DNA of 64,000 nt from Pseudomonas sp. URMO17WK12:I2. Its GTDB lineage: Bacteria; Pseudomonadota; Gammaproteobacteria; Pseudomonadales; Pseudomonadaceae. Of this stretch, positions 26,935-37,628 are shown piece after piece; the first letter of the stretch is position 1; the number at the start of each line of letters is the position of its first letter. The DNA is taken from the NCBI RefSeq assembly GCF_003253735.1, contig NZ_QKYW01000008.1:62001-126000 (forward strand), written 5' to 3'. The notes beneath the pieces were generated by a model. That model worked only from the letters and a program-made list of their open reading frames with translations. It ran no database searches and was not told where the DNA came from. Made by a program: the position numbers and the translations under genes.

Positions 26935-27801
26935 TCAGGGTGCCACGCGCCGCGCCGCCCGCTGCGCCGCGCTATTGATCACCGCCCAGCGCAGCACCTT
27001 GGCGGTGCGTCTGACGCCGGCGCGGATCACCGGGCGGCGCCAGGCGGCCTGGTGCTCGCCAAGCAGCTCGCTGGCCCAGTCCGGCAGCAGGTCGACACCG
27101 GCCTGCATCATCAGGCTGCCGAAGGGCTTGGCCAGGATGTTCGGCATCGGCGCGGTGTACAGCAGCCTGACCACTTCGCGGGTGCGTTCATCGCACAGCA
27201 GTTGCGGGCGCATGCGCTCAAGATAATCGCCGGTGGCCTGGCTCGACTTGGGCACGCCCTGGGCGCCGAGCCGTTCGGCGATCAGCGCCACCTCGCGGTA
27301 GTAGCGATCCTGTTCGGCGACCGGCAGCTCCGGGTCCACGTAGCGCAGGTAGCCGGCGAGGAACTGGCTGACTTCAGAGACGTGCACCCAGGTCAACAAG
27401 CCGGGGTCGGTGGCGGCATAGGCGCGGCCGTCCGGCGCCTGGCCGACCACCTGCAGGTGGATGCGCCGCACCTTGTCGATCAGCTGCTCGGCGTCGTGCA
27501 GGCCGCCGTAGCTTGTGCCGGCGACGAACAGGCTGGTACGGCGCAGGCGGCCGAGCATGTCCTGGCGGAAGGTGGAGTGGTCCCAGACGCCGGCCAGAGC
27601 CAACGGGTGGAGCATCTGCAGGAGCAGGGCGGAGATGCCGCCGACCATCATCGCGGTGAAGTCGGCATGCACCTTCCAGACCATCGACTCGGGGCCGAAC
27701 AGGCCGGCATCGCCGCGCGGCTGATCCAGGTCGAGCACGCCCAGCGAGGCGCCGGTAAGGCTGTGCACTTGTTTTTCGATCTGACGGCGTAGAATTTCCA
27801 T
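26935..27801 (-). CDS. Oxygenase MpaB family protein (DUF2236)
   Basis: 288 residues. Conserved DUF2236 features include 'LFGPESMVWKVHADFTAM', 'LLLQMLHPLALAGVWDHS', and the heme-ligand region 'LLTWVHVSEVSQF'. Members include latex-clearing protein and MpaB, which use a haem-b to oxygenate or bind small molecules; the substrate here is unknown. I choose the ATG at 27801 (MEILRRQIEKQV), which matches the family N-terminus, although a start at 27837 is open and neither has a strong ribosome-binding site. Confidence 0.82.
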   Translation of the reverse strand: MEILRRQIEKQVHSLTGASLGVLDLDQPRGDAGLFGPESMVWKVHADFTAMMVGGISALLLQMLHPLALAGVWDHSTFRQDMLGRLRRTSLFVAGTSYGGLHDAEQLIDKVRRIHLQVVGQAPDGRAYAATDPGLLTWVHVSEVSQFLAGYLRYVDPELPVAEQDRYYREVALIAERLGAQGVPKSSQATGDYLERMRPQLLCDERTREVVRLLYTAPMPNILAKPFGSLMMQAGVDLLPDWASELLGEHQAAWRRPVIRAGVRRTAKVLRWAVINSAAQRAARRVAP

Positions 27802-27878
27802 GACGCGCAGTTTCAGCGCTTGGCTGGGCCAAGGCAAGAGCGCCCATGGCCCTGCAGGTGCGGGCCATGGGTGGGCCG

Positions 27879-29816
<1,938 letters not shown>

Positions 29817-29902
29817 GGCGGGTTACCCTTTGTTGTTATGTCCGCGATAGACACTAAGGGTAGCAGCCAAGTTTTAAGGCGAGATCAAGAGTGGTTCAAC
29901 GT

Positions 29903-29934
29903 ATTGCGGGCGCCCGGCATTGGGCGCCCGCAAT
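29903..29934 (-). terminator. Hairpin after pgi
   Basis: ATTGCGGGCGCCC and GGGCGCCCGCAAT form a perfect 13-bp stem with a six-base loop, five bases beyond the pgi stop. No U-run follows, so it may be a transcript-end stabiliser rather than a classical terminator. Confidence 0.6.
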
Positions 29935-29939
29935 CGGGA

Positions 29940-31604
29940 TCAACCGCGGTGGCGACCGCGGAAGTAGTTGATCAGCCCCTGGGTGGAGCCGTCTTCGGCC
30001 GTACTCGGCTCGCTGCCGACCATGCGCGAGTAGACGCCCTTGCCGAGCTCCTTGCCGAGCTCCACGCCCCACTGATCGAAGGCATTGATGCCCCAGATGG
30101 CGCTCTGCGCGAACACCTTGTGCTCGTACAATGCCACCAGTGCGCCGAGACGGCGCGGGCTGATGCGCTCCAGCACCAGAGTGTTGCTCGGCCGGTTGCC
30201 GGCAATCACCTTGTGCGGCGCCAGGCGCTGCACGTCGTCCTCGCTCATGCCCTTGGCGCGCAGCTCCGCTTCGGCCTCTTCCCGGGATTTGCCGAGCATC
30301 AACGCCTGGCTCTGCGACAGACAGTTGGCGTACAGCCACTGATGGTGATCCGCGACCGGGTTGAAGCTGACCACCGGCACGATGAAGTCCGCCGGGATCA
30401 ACTGGGTGCCCTGGTGCAGCAACTGGTGGTAGGCGTGCTGGCCATTGCAGCCGACGCCGCCCCAGATCACCGGGCCGGTCGCGCCGCTGACCGGGCTGCC
30501 ATCCTGACGCACGCTCTTGCCGTTGGACTCCATGTCCAGCTGCTGCAGGTGTTTGGTGATGTTGCGCAGGTAGTGATCGTACGGCAGGATCGCCTGGCTC
30601 TGGGCGTCCCAGAAATTGCCGTACCAGATGCCCAGCAGGGCCAGCAGCACCGGCATGTTCTGCTCGAAGGGCGCGGTCTTGAAGTGCATGTCCATGCTGT
30701 AGGCGCCGGCCAGCAGCTCCTTGAAGTTGGACATGCCGATGGACAGGGCGATCGGCAGGCCGATGGCCGACCACAGCGAATAGCGGCCGCCGACCCAATC
30801 CCACATCGGGAAGATGTTTTCCTCGCGGATGCCGAAGCTCACCGCCGCTTCGCGGTTGCTCGACACGGCAATGAAGTGGCGGTACAGCTCGGCTTCCGAA
30901 CCGCCCTGGGCCAGGTACCAGCCACGCGCTGCCTGGGCGTTCTTCAGCGTCTCCAGGGTGCCGAAGGACTTCGACGAGACGATGAACAGGGTGGTTTCCG
31001 CCTGCAGCTTGGCCGCCAGTTCGTGGAACTCGCTGCCGTCGATATTGGCCAGGTAGTGGCATCGCACGCCGCGCTGGGCGAACGGCAGCAACGCCTCGGA
31101 GACCAGCTGCGGGCCAAGGAAGGAGCCGCCGATACCGATGTTCACCACATCGGTGATCGGCTTTTCGCTGAAACCGCGCCACAGGCCGCTGTGGATGCGC
31201 CCGACCAGCTCGGTCATCTGCTGCAGCACGCGCTGCACCTGCGGCATCACATCGACGCCGTCGACCAGCACCTTGTCACCCAACGGCCGACGCAGTGCGG
31301 TGTGCAACGCCGGGCGGCCTTCGGACGCATTGAGCTTCTCGCCGTCGAACATGGCGCGGATCGATTGCTCCAGGCCTACTTCACGGGCCAGTGCCATCAG
31401 CAAGGCCATGGTTTCGTCGCTGGCCAGGTTCTTCGAATAGTCGAGAAACAGCCCGCAACTGCTCAGTGAAAACTGCTCGAAACGCTTTGGGTTGCCAGCA
31501 AAGGCATCGCGCATGCTGAAGCGCTGCATGGCCTGGCGGTGCTGTTGCAGCGCCTGCCAGGTGGGGAGGGCAAGAACATCGAGCGGCTGACGGTGGTACG
31601 CCAT
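29940..31604 (-). CDS. pgi: Glucose-6-phosphate isomerase
   Basis: Interconverts glucose-6-phosphate and fructose-6-phosphate. The 554 residues include 'VVNIGIGGSFLGPQLV', the PGI signature around 'SSKSFGTLETL', and the C-terminal 'INAFDQWGVELGKELGKG'. In Pseudomonas it works mainly gluconeogenically, because the Entner-Doudoroff route handles glucose. A terminator upstream (31665-31690) separates it from panC. Confidence 0.97.
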   Translation of the reverse strand: MAYHRQPLDVLALPTWQALQQHRQAMQRFSMRDAFAGNPKRFEQFSLSSCGLFLDYSKNLASDETMALLMALAREVGLEQSIRAMFDGEKLNASEGRPALHTALRRPLGDKVLVDGVDVMPQVQRVLQQMTELVGRIHSGLWRGFSEKPITDVVNIGIGGSFLGPQLVSEALLPFAQRGVRCHYLANIDGSEFHELAAKLQAETTLFIVSSKSFGTLETLKNAQAARGWYLAQGGSEAELYRHFIAVSSNREAAVSFGIREENIFPMWDWVGGRYSLWSAIGLPIALSIGMSNFKELLAGAYSMDMHFKTAPFEQNMPVLLALLGIWYGNFWDAQSQAILPYDHYLRNITKHLQQLDMESNGKSVRQDGSPVSGATGPVIWGGVGCNGQHAYHQLLHQGTQLIPADFIVPVVSFNPVADHHQWLYANCLSQSQALMLGKSREEAEAELRAKGMSEDDVQRLAPHKVIAGNRPSNTLVLERISPRRLGALVALYEHKVFAQSAIWGINAFDQWGVELGKELGKGVYSRMVGSEPSTAEDGSTQGLINYFRGRHRG

Positions 31605-31662
31605 GGGGCATCCTTGTTAGGGCTTGGGTTGGGGCAGGCTTCAATGGGGTGTTGTGGATATT

Positions 31663-31690
31663 AAAAAGCCCGGATCAGTCTCCGGGCTTT
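31663..31690 (-). terminator. Terminator of panBC
   Basis: On the minus strand AAAGCCCGGA pairs with TCCGGGCTTT across six bases, followed by TTTAA. It lies about 20 bases past the panC stop. Confidence 0.88.
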
Positions 31691-31711
31691 CAGTGTAGGC
31701 GATGCGCTCTG

Positions 31712-32572
31712 TCAGTATCCCTGATCCAGGCTAAAACTCAGGTTGTCGATCAGCCGGGTGTTACCCAGGTAGGCCGCCACCAGCACCACCAGCTCGCGGT
31801 CGCCAAGGCTGACCGGTCGCAGGGCCTGGGCTTCACGCACTTCCAGGTAATCGGCGCGCAGGCCCGCCTCGAGGTGCTGCTGCTGGGCGGCGGCAATCAG
31901 TGCGGGCAGGTCGCGTTCACCGTCCTGAATAGCCTGGGCAATGTGTTGCAGTGAGCGGTACAGCACGCTGGCCGTCGCGCGCTGCGCGTCGCTCAGGTAC
32001 CCGTTGCGCGACGACAAGGCCAGGCCGCTCTCGGCGCGCACCGTGGGCTCGCCGATGATCTGGATCGGCATGTTCAGGTCGCGCACCAGGGTGCGGATCA
32101 CCGCCAGCTGCTGGAAGTCCTTCTGGCCGAACACGGCAATATCCGGCTGCACCATATTGAACAGCTTGGTCACCACGGTGGCCACGCCCTCGAAATGCCC
32201 TGGGCGGCTGGCGCCGCACAGGCCTTCGGACACGCCCGGCACGCTGACGCGCGTCTGCTCGCCCATGCCGCCCGGATACATCTCGGTGACGTCCGGGTGG
32301 AACAACAAGTGGCAACCTGCCTCGACCAGGCGCTGCTGGTCGGCCTGCAGGGTGCGCGGGTATTTGTCGAGGTCTTCGGCAGGGCCGAACTGCATCGGGT
32401 TGACGAAGATGCTGGCGACCACGAAATCGGCGCGCTGCGCGGCTTTTTCCACCAAGGCAGCGTGGCCGGCGTGCAGGTTGCCCATGGTCGGCACCAGGGC
32501 GATCTGCTTGCCTTCCTTGCGAGCCTGGGCAACGGCGGCGCGCAGCTCGCGCACGGTGTTGACGGTGTTCAT
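31712..32572 (-). CDS. panC: Pantothenate synthetase
   Basis: Condenses pantoate and beta-alanine with ATP, the last step of pantothenate synthesis. 286 residues; 'VPTMGNLHAGHAALVEKA' carries the HxGH nucleotide-binding motif, and 'VFGQKDFQQLAVIRTLVRDL' and 'LALSSRNGYLSD' are also family signatures. It overlaps panB by four bases (ATGA). The frame continues upstream but panC starts at MNTVNTVREL. Confidence 0.96.
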   Translation of the reverse strand: MNTVNTVRELRAAVAQARKEGKQIALVPTMGNLHAGHAALVEKAAQRADFVVASIFVNPMQFGPAEDLDKYPRTLQADQQRLVEAGCHLLFHPDVTEMYPGGMGEQTRVSVPGVSEGLCGASRPGHFEGVATVVTKLFNMVQPDIAVFGQKDFQQLAVIRTLVRDLNMPIQIIGEPTVRAESGLALSSRNGYLSDAQRATASVLYRSLQHIAQAIQDGERDLPALIAAAQQQHLEAGLRADYLEVREAQALRPVSLGDRELVVLVAAYLGNTRLIDNLSFSLDQGY

Positions 32573-33369
32573 GCGGAAAACCCGTGCTCGGCGGCCGGGA
32601 AGCTGACTGCCTTGACCTCTCTTACATAGGCGGCGAGCGCATCCTGGATGCTCGGCTGGCCGCTCATGAAGTTCTTCACGAACTTGGCCACCCGGCCGCT
32701 TAGTGACAGACCGAGCATGTCGTGCAGCACCAGCACCTGGCCGTCGGTCTGCGGGCCGGCGCCGATGCCGATCACCGGCACCTTGACCGTGCGGCTGATT
32801 TCGCCGGCCAGGTCGCTGGGCACGCACTCGAGCAGCAGCATGGCGGCGCCGGCCTGCTCCAGGGCGATGGCATCGGCGACCATCTGGCGCGCCTGGTTGT
32901 GTTCACGCCCCTGCACCTTGTAACCGCCGAGGATATTCACCGCCTGGGGCGTCAGGCCCATGTGCGCGCACACCGGTACGCCACGTTCGGCCAGCTTGGT
33001 GATGGATTCGGCCAGCCAGGCGGCACCTTCGACCTTGATCATGTGGGCGCCGGCCTGCATCAGCAGGCCGGCGTTGTGCAGGGTCTGCTCGAGCGTGGCA
33101 TTGGCCATGAACGGCAGGTCGGCGACGATCAGCGCTCCGGCATTGCCGCGCTTGACGCTGGCAGTGTGGTAGACGGTATCGGCCATGCTCACCGGCAGGG
33201 TGCTGTCATGCCCCTGCAGCACCATGCCCAGCGAGTCGCCGATCAGCAGCACTTCGACCCCGGCCTTGCTGCAGGCGTCGGCGAAGGTGGCGTCGTAACA
33301 GGTCAGCATGGTGATTTTCTCACCCTTCTGCTTGAGCGCGCGCAGGGTGGTCAGGGTTACATCAGGCAT
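32569..33369 (-). CDS. panB: 3-methyl-2-oxobutanoate hydroxymethyltransferase
   Basis: Makes ketopantoate from ketoisovalerate and methylene-tetrahydrofolate, the first committed step to pantothenate and CoA. 266 residues; 'MLTCYDATFADACSKAGVEV' and 'LLIGDSLGMVLQGHDSTLPV' hold the Mg-binding Asp residues. Start at 33369 follows GAGGATACG. It shares an operon with panC. Confidence 0.96.
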   Translation of the reverse strand: MPDVTLTTLRALKQKGEKITMLTCYDATFADACSKAGVEVLLIGDSLGMVLQGHDSTLPVSMADTVYHTASVKRGNAGALIVADLPFMANATLEQTLHNAGLLMQAGAHMIKVEGAAWLAESITKLAERGVPVCAHMGLTPQAVNILGGYKVQGREHNQARQMVADAIALEQAGAAMLLLECVPSDLAGEISRTVKVPVIGIGAGPQTDGQVLVLHDMLGLSLSGRVAKFVKNFMSGQPSIQDALAAYVREVKAVSFPAAEHGFSA

Positions 33370-33579
33370 GAACGTATCCTCACTCGGAACCTGTGCGGGC
33401 CTGTTCATGCAGGCTCTCGTGGAGCAGGTTCACGTTGGCATCGAAGGGGCAGCAGGGCTGCTTCAATGTGGCCCCGGCAGGGGCAATGGGTGGCTATAGT
33501 CCCGATGGCAAGGGCGCAAGTCAATCGAATGTGTTACCGCGCTGTTACGTCGTTACCGCCAGGGGCACGGTCACTGGCG

Positions 33580-34059
33580 TCAGGGCGTGAGGCGTTCCAG
33601 ACCCTCGAATGGGCAGGCTGCCAGCAGCTCGCCGAGGGGGCGGCCGTCGGGCAATTCGAGGTCGGCGGCGATCTCCGCCAGGGGGTAGAGAACGAACGCG
33701 CGCAGGTGCATCTGGTAATGGGGCACGCGCAGGCGCGGCTCGTCGATCAGCCGCTGGCCGAACAGCAGGATGTCCAGGTCCAGAGTACGCGGCCCCCAGC
33801 GCTCAACGCGCTCGCGGCCCTGATCCAGTTCGATGGCTTGCAGGGCATCGAGCAATTGCAGCGGTTGCAGCTCGGTATCCAGCGCCGCGACGGCGTTGCT
33901 GTAACGGGGCTGGCCGGGCAGCAGTGAGTCACTGACATAGAAGGAGGAGACCGCTGCAAGGCAAGTACGCGGCAGTTGCTGCAGCGCCGCCAGGGCCTGG
34001 CGCAGCTGTTCGGCGGGTTCGGCCAGGTTGCTGCCCAGGCCGATATAGGCGCGTTCCAT
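33580..34059 (-). CDS. folK: 2-amino-4-hydroxy-6-hydroxymethyldihydropteridine pyrophosphokinase
   Basis: Transfers pyrophosphate from ATP to the pterin in folate synthesis. 159 residues, beginning MERAYIGLGSNLAEPAEQL. 'ERWGPRTLDLDILLFGQ' is the family signature with the two Mg-binding Asp residues, and 'PHYQMHLRAFVLYPL' follows. A GTG directly before the ATG (34062) is an alternative start. It begins three bases after the pcnB stop. Folate supplies the one-carbon donor for panB, the next gene. Confidence 0.95.
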   Translation of the reverse strand: MERAYIGLGSNLAEPAEQLRQALAALQQLPRTCLAAVSSFYVSDSLLPGQPRYSNAVAALDTELQPLQLLDALQAIELDQGRERVERWGPRTLDLDILLFGQRLIDEPRLRVPHYQMHLRAFVLYPLAEIAADLELPDGRPLGELLAACPFEGLERLTP

Positions 34060-34062
34060 CAC

Positions 34063-35469
34063 CTATTCGCCGGCGCCGCCGCCCTGGGGATTGCGCTTGC
34101 GCTTGGCACCGCCGCTACGCCGGCGTTTGCGCGGAGCACCCGGGGCACCGGCAGGGTCGTCCTTGCCGGACAGGTTGCGGATCATCACCCGGCGATCGCT
34201 GTCGCTGGCGTCCTGGTAGTCGGTCCACCATTCACCCAGGCCGCCGGTTTCCTCGCCAGCACTTTCGCGCAGCAACAGGAAGTCGTAACCGGCGCGGAAG
34301 CGTGGATTCTCCAGCAGCAGGTCGGCGCGCTTGCCGCTACGGCGTGGCAGACGCTCCTGCATGTCCCAGATCTCGCGGATCGGCATGGTGAAACGCTTGG
34401 GCACGGCAATGCGCTGGCACTGCTCGGCGATCAGCTCGTGGGCGGCTTCCTGCATGGCCGGAATGGCTGGCATGCCGCGCTCCTGCAGGCGAATCACCCG
34501 CGCCGGCAGGGCCGGCCAGAGCAGCGCGGCGAACAGGAAGGCCGGGGTCACCGGCTTGCCCTGATGGATGCGCAGGTCGGTATTGTCCAGGGCGTTGCGG
34601 ATCAGCGTGTCGGTATATTCCGGGTTCTGGCGCAGCGCCGCGGCGCTGGCCGGGAACAACTGGCCGAACAGGCCGTAGTCGACCAGCAGATCGTAGGTGT
34701 AGATGGCGTAGCCGCTGAGAAACAGCTTGAGCACTTCATCGAACAGGCGCGCGGCCGGGATGCCGCCCAGCAGGTGCGCCAGGTCGTGAATGGGATCGGC
34801 GCTGTGCTTCTCGATATCGAAGTCCAGCTTGGCGGCGAAACGCACGGCGCGCAGCATGCGCACCGGGTCTTCCTGGTAACGCTGGGTCGGGTTGCCGATC
34901 AGCCGCACCAGGTTGTTGCGGATGTCGTGCATGCCATTGGCATAGTCGAGAATCCGCTCGGAGACCGGGTCGTAATACAGCGCGTTGATGGTGAAGTCGC
35001 GGCGCTGAGCGTCGTCTTCCAGGGTGCCGTACACGTTGTCGCGCAGAATGCGCCCGCTTTCGTTGCGCGAGGACTGGTTGCTGTCTTCTTCGTCTTCACC
35101 TTCCGGATGATTGGCGCGGAAGGTGGCGGTTTCGATGATCTCGCGGCCAAAGTGCACATGCACCAGCTTGAAACGGCGGCCGATCACCCGGGCGTTACGG
35201 AACTCGCCCCTGACCTGTTCCGGCGTGGCGCTGGTGGCAACATCGAAGTCCTTGGGCTCGATACCCAGCAGCAGGTCACGAACGCAGCCGCCAACCAGAT
35301 AGGCCTCATAGCCTGCGTTTTGCAGACGCTCGACCACGCTGATGGCGTAGCGGCTGATCTGCCCGCGCTGGATCGGGTGCTGGTTGTTATTCAGCACGTG
35401 CGGCGTGCTGTGGGGCTGATGCGCACGGCGCAGCGGCGAGCGGAAGGAGTTGAACAGCTTTTTCAGCAT
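34063..35469 (-). CDS. pcnB: Poly(A) polymerase I
   Basis: Adds 3' poly(A) tails that promote RNA decay. 468 residues: 'YLVGGCVRDLLLGIEPKDFDVAT' (read in parts) with the catalytic Asp pair, 'RRDFTINALYYDPVSERILD', and a strongly basic tail ('RKRRRSGGAKRKRNPQ'). I start at the ATG at 35469 (MLKKLFNSF); a GTG at 35478 would add three residues. Its transcript begins downstream of the crcZ gene. Confidence 0.94.
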   Translation of the reverse strand: MLKKLFNSFRSPLRRAHQPHSTPHVLNNNQHPIQRGQISRYAISVVERLQNAGYEAYLVGGCVRDLLLGIEPKDFDVATSATPEQVRGEFRNARVIGRRFKLVHVHFGREIIETATFRANHPEGEDEEDSNQSSRNESGRILRDNVYGTLEDDAQRRDFTINALYYDPVSERILDYANGMHDIRNNLVRLIGNPTQRYQEDPVRMLRAVRFAAKLDFDIEKHSADPIHDLAHLLGGIPAARLFDEVLKLFLSGYAIYTYDLLVDYGLFGQLFPASAAALRQNPEYTDTLIRNALDNTDLRIHQGKPVTPAFLFAALLWPALPARVIRLQERGMPAIPAMQEAAHELIAEQCQRIAVPKRFTMPIREIWDMQERLPRRSGKRADLLLENPRFRAGYDFLLLRESAGEETGGLGEWWTDYQDASDSDRRVMIRNLSGKDDPAGAPGAPRKRRRSGGAKRKRNPQGGGAGE

Positions 35470-35585
35470 GGAGGGCACTGTATGACGAATTGAGCGGCCA
35501 GAATAATGTAAAGGCGCAGAAATAGCGCGGATTCTAGCATCAGGTGACTAAGGGCGTAAGCAGGGTGGCGGGGCAGGCCGGGGCG

Positions 35586-35937
35586 GGAAACGACAAGGGG
35601 AGCCGAAGCTCCCCTTAAGTATTGCGATACGTCGTTCTTGTTATGCAGGCTGTTGTTCTTGTTGGATGCCTGTACCGGATCGGGTCCGGAGTACCTCCCG
35701 AGAGGGAGCAAGAGCGAACGGATTATTTTGGATGCTGACGCTACCTCGGGCCCTGGATCTCACCCGGTGGGGCGGTGTCCGTCGACATTTATTGTTGTTG
35801 TCTGCCTGTGAGCCGAGAGGCGATCCTCTCCAAAATAATCAGTTAGCTGCGTCTTCCGCGATCTTGTTCTTATTGTGCTGAAGCCGTTACGTCTTATTTT
35901 TATTATCGTGGGGTCATGCTTGTTATTGTTGTTGTGC
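35586..35937 (-). ncRNA. crcZ: CrcZ small RNA (Hfq/Crc decoy)
   Basis: Lies between cbrB and pcnB exactly where CrcZ is found in Pseudomonas, with no credible ORF. On the minus strand it carries at least five CA-rich motifs (AAYAAYAA type): 35920-35934, 35863-35877, 35788-35802, 35651-35665 and 35633-35645, e.g. CAACAACAATAACAA. A sigma-54 promoter precedes it and a hairpin (35595-35616) ends it, giving about 350 nt. CrcZ sequesters Hfq/Crc and relieves carbon catabolite repression. Ends are estimated. Confidence 0.82.
35595..35616 (-). terminator. crcZ terminator hairpin
   Basis: AAGGGGAGC and GCTCCCCTT pair over a TTCG-type tetraloop (minus strand). It is followed by GTCGTTT, a weak U-tract. 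Confidence 0.75.
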
Positions 35938-35946
35938 CAGACATAG

Positions 35947-35962
35947 AGCATATGCCGTGCCA
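35947..35962 (-). promoter_or_regulatory. Sigma-54 promoter of crcZ
   Basis: On the minus strand TGGCAC-GGCAT-ATGCT matches the -24/-12 consensus TGGCAC-N5-TTGCW with one mismatch. The GG and GC doublets are correctly spaced. The predicted start is about 35937. Confidence 0.8.
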
Positions 35963-36017
35963 GCTTTTATTTTTACTTTAAAAACAGTTGGTTACGGTTT
36001 TCGATATTTTTCCGGGC

Positions 36018-36057
36018 AAAAAAAAGCCGGGATTCCGTTACCGTAAACCCCGGCTTT
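36018..36057 (-). terminator. cbrB terminator
   Basis: On the minus strand AAAGCCGGG and CCCGGCTTT form the stem, followed by eight T's. It lies about 55 bases past the cbrB stop and isolates crcZ from read-through. Confidence 0.85.
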
Positions 36058-36086
36058 GTTACGTGTTGTGATGTTCGGCGGTAACA
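36057..36086. promoter_or_regulatory. Candidate CbrB upstream activator site
   Basis: TGTTAC (36057-36062) and GTAACA (36081-36086) form a perfect 6-base inverted repeat with an 18-base spacer, about 95-125 bases before the crcZ -24 element. Additional GTTAC cores lie at 35991, 36037 and 36112. CbrB is reported to bind GTTAC/GTAAC dyads at the crcZ promoter; the spacer rule is from memory. Confidence 0.55.
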
Positions 36087-36112
36087 CCCGGCCTAGAGCG
36101 CTGCGTGACGTG

Positions 36113-37534
<1,422 letters not shown>

Positions 37535-37628
37535 TTAAACGAATTCTCTCGACGGTCTCGGAACCTGCTTCCCGGTGCTGCGGCCAAGCTGGGCCACGCG
37601 CACTCCCGGGAATGCGGTTCTTCGGAAT

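Noticed and set aside
35760..35951. 63-codon minus-strand frame within the cbrB-pcnB gap
   Set aside because: Lies inside crcZ; its Asn/Thr/Lys content simply reflects the CA motifs.
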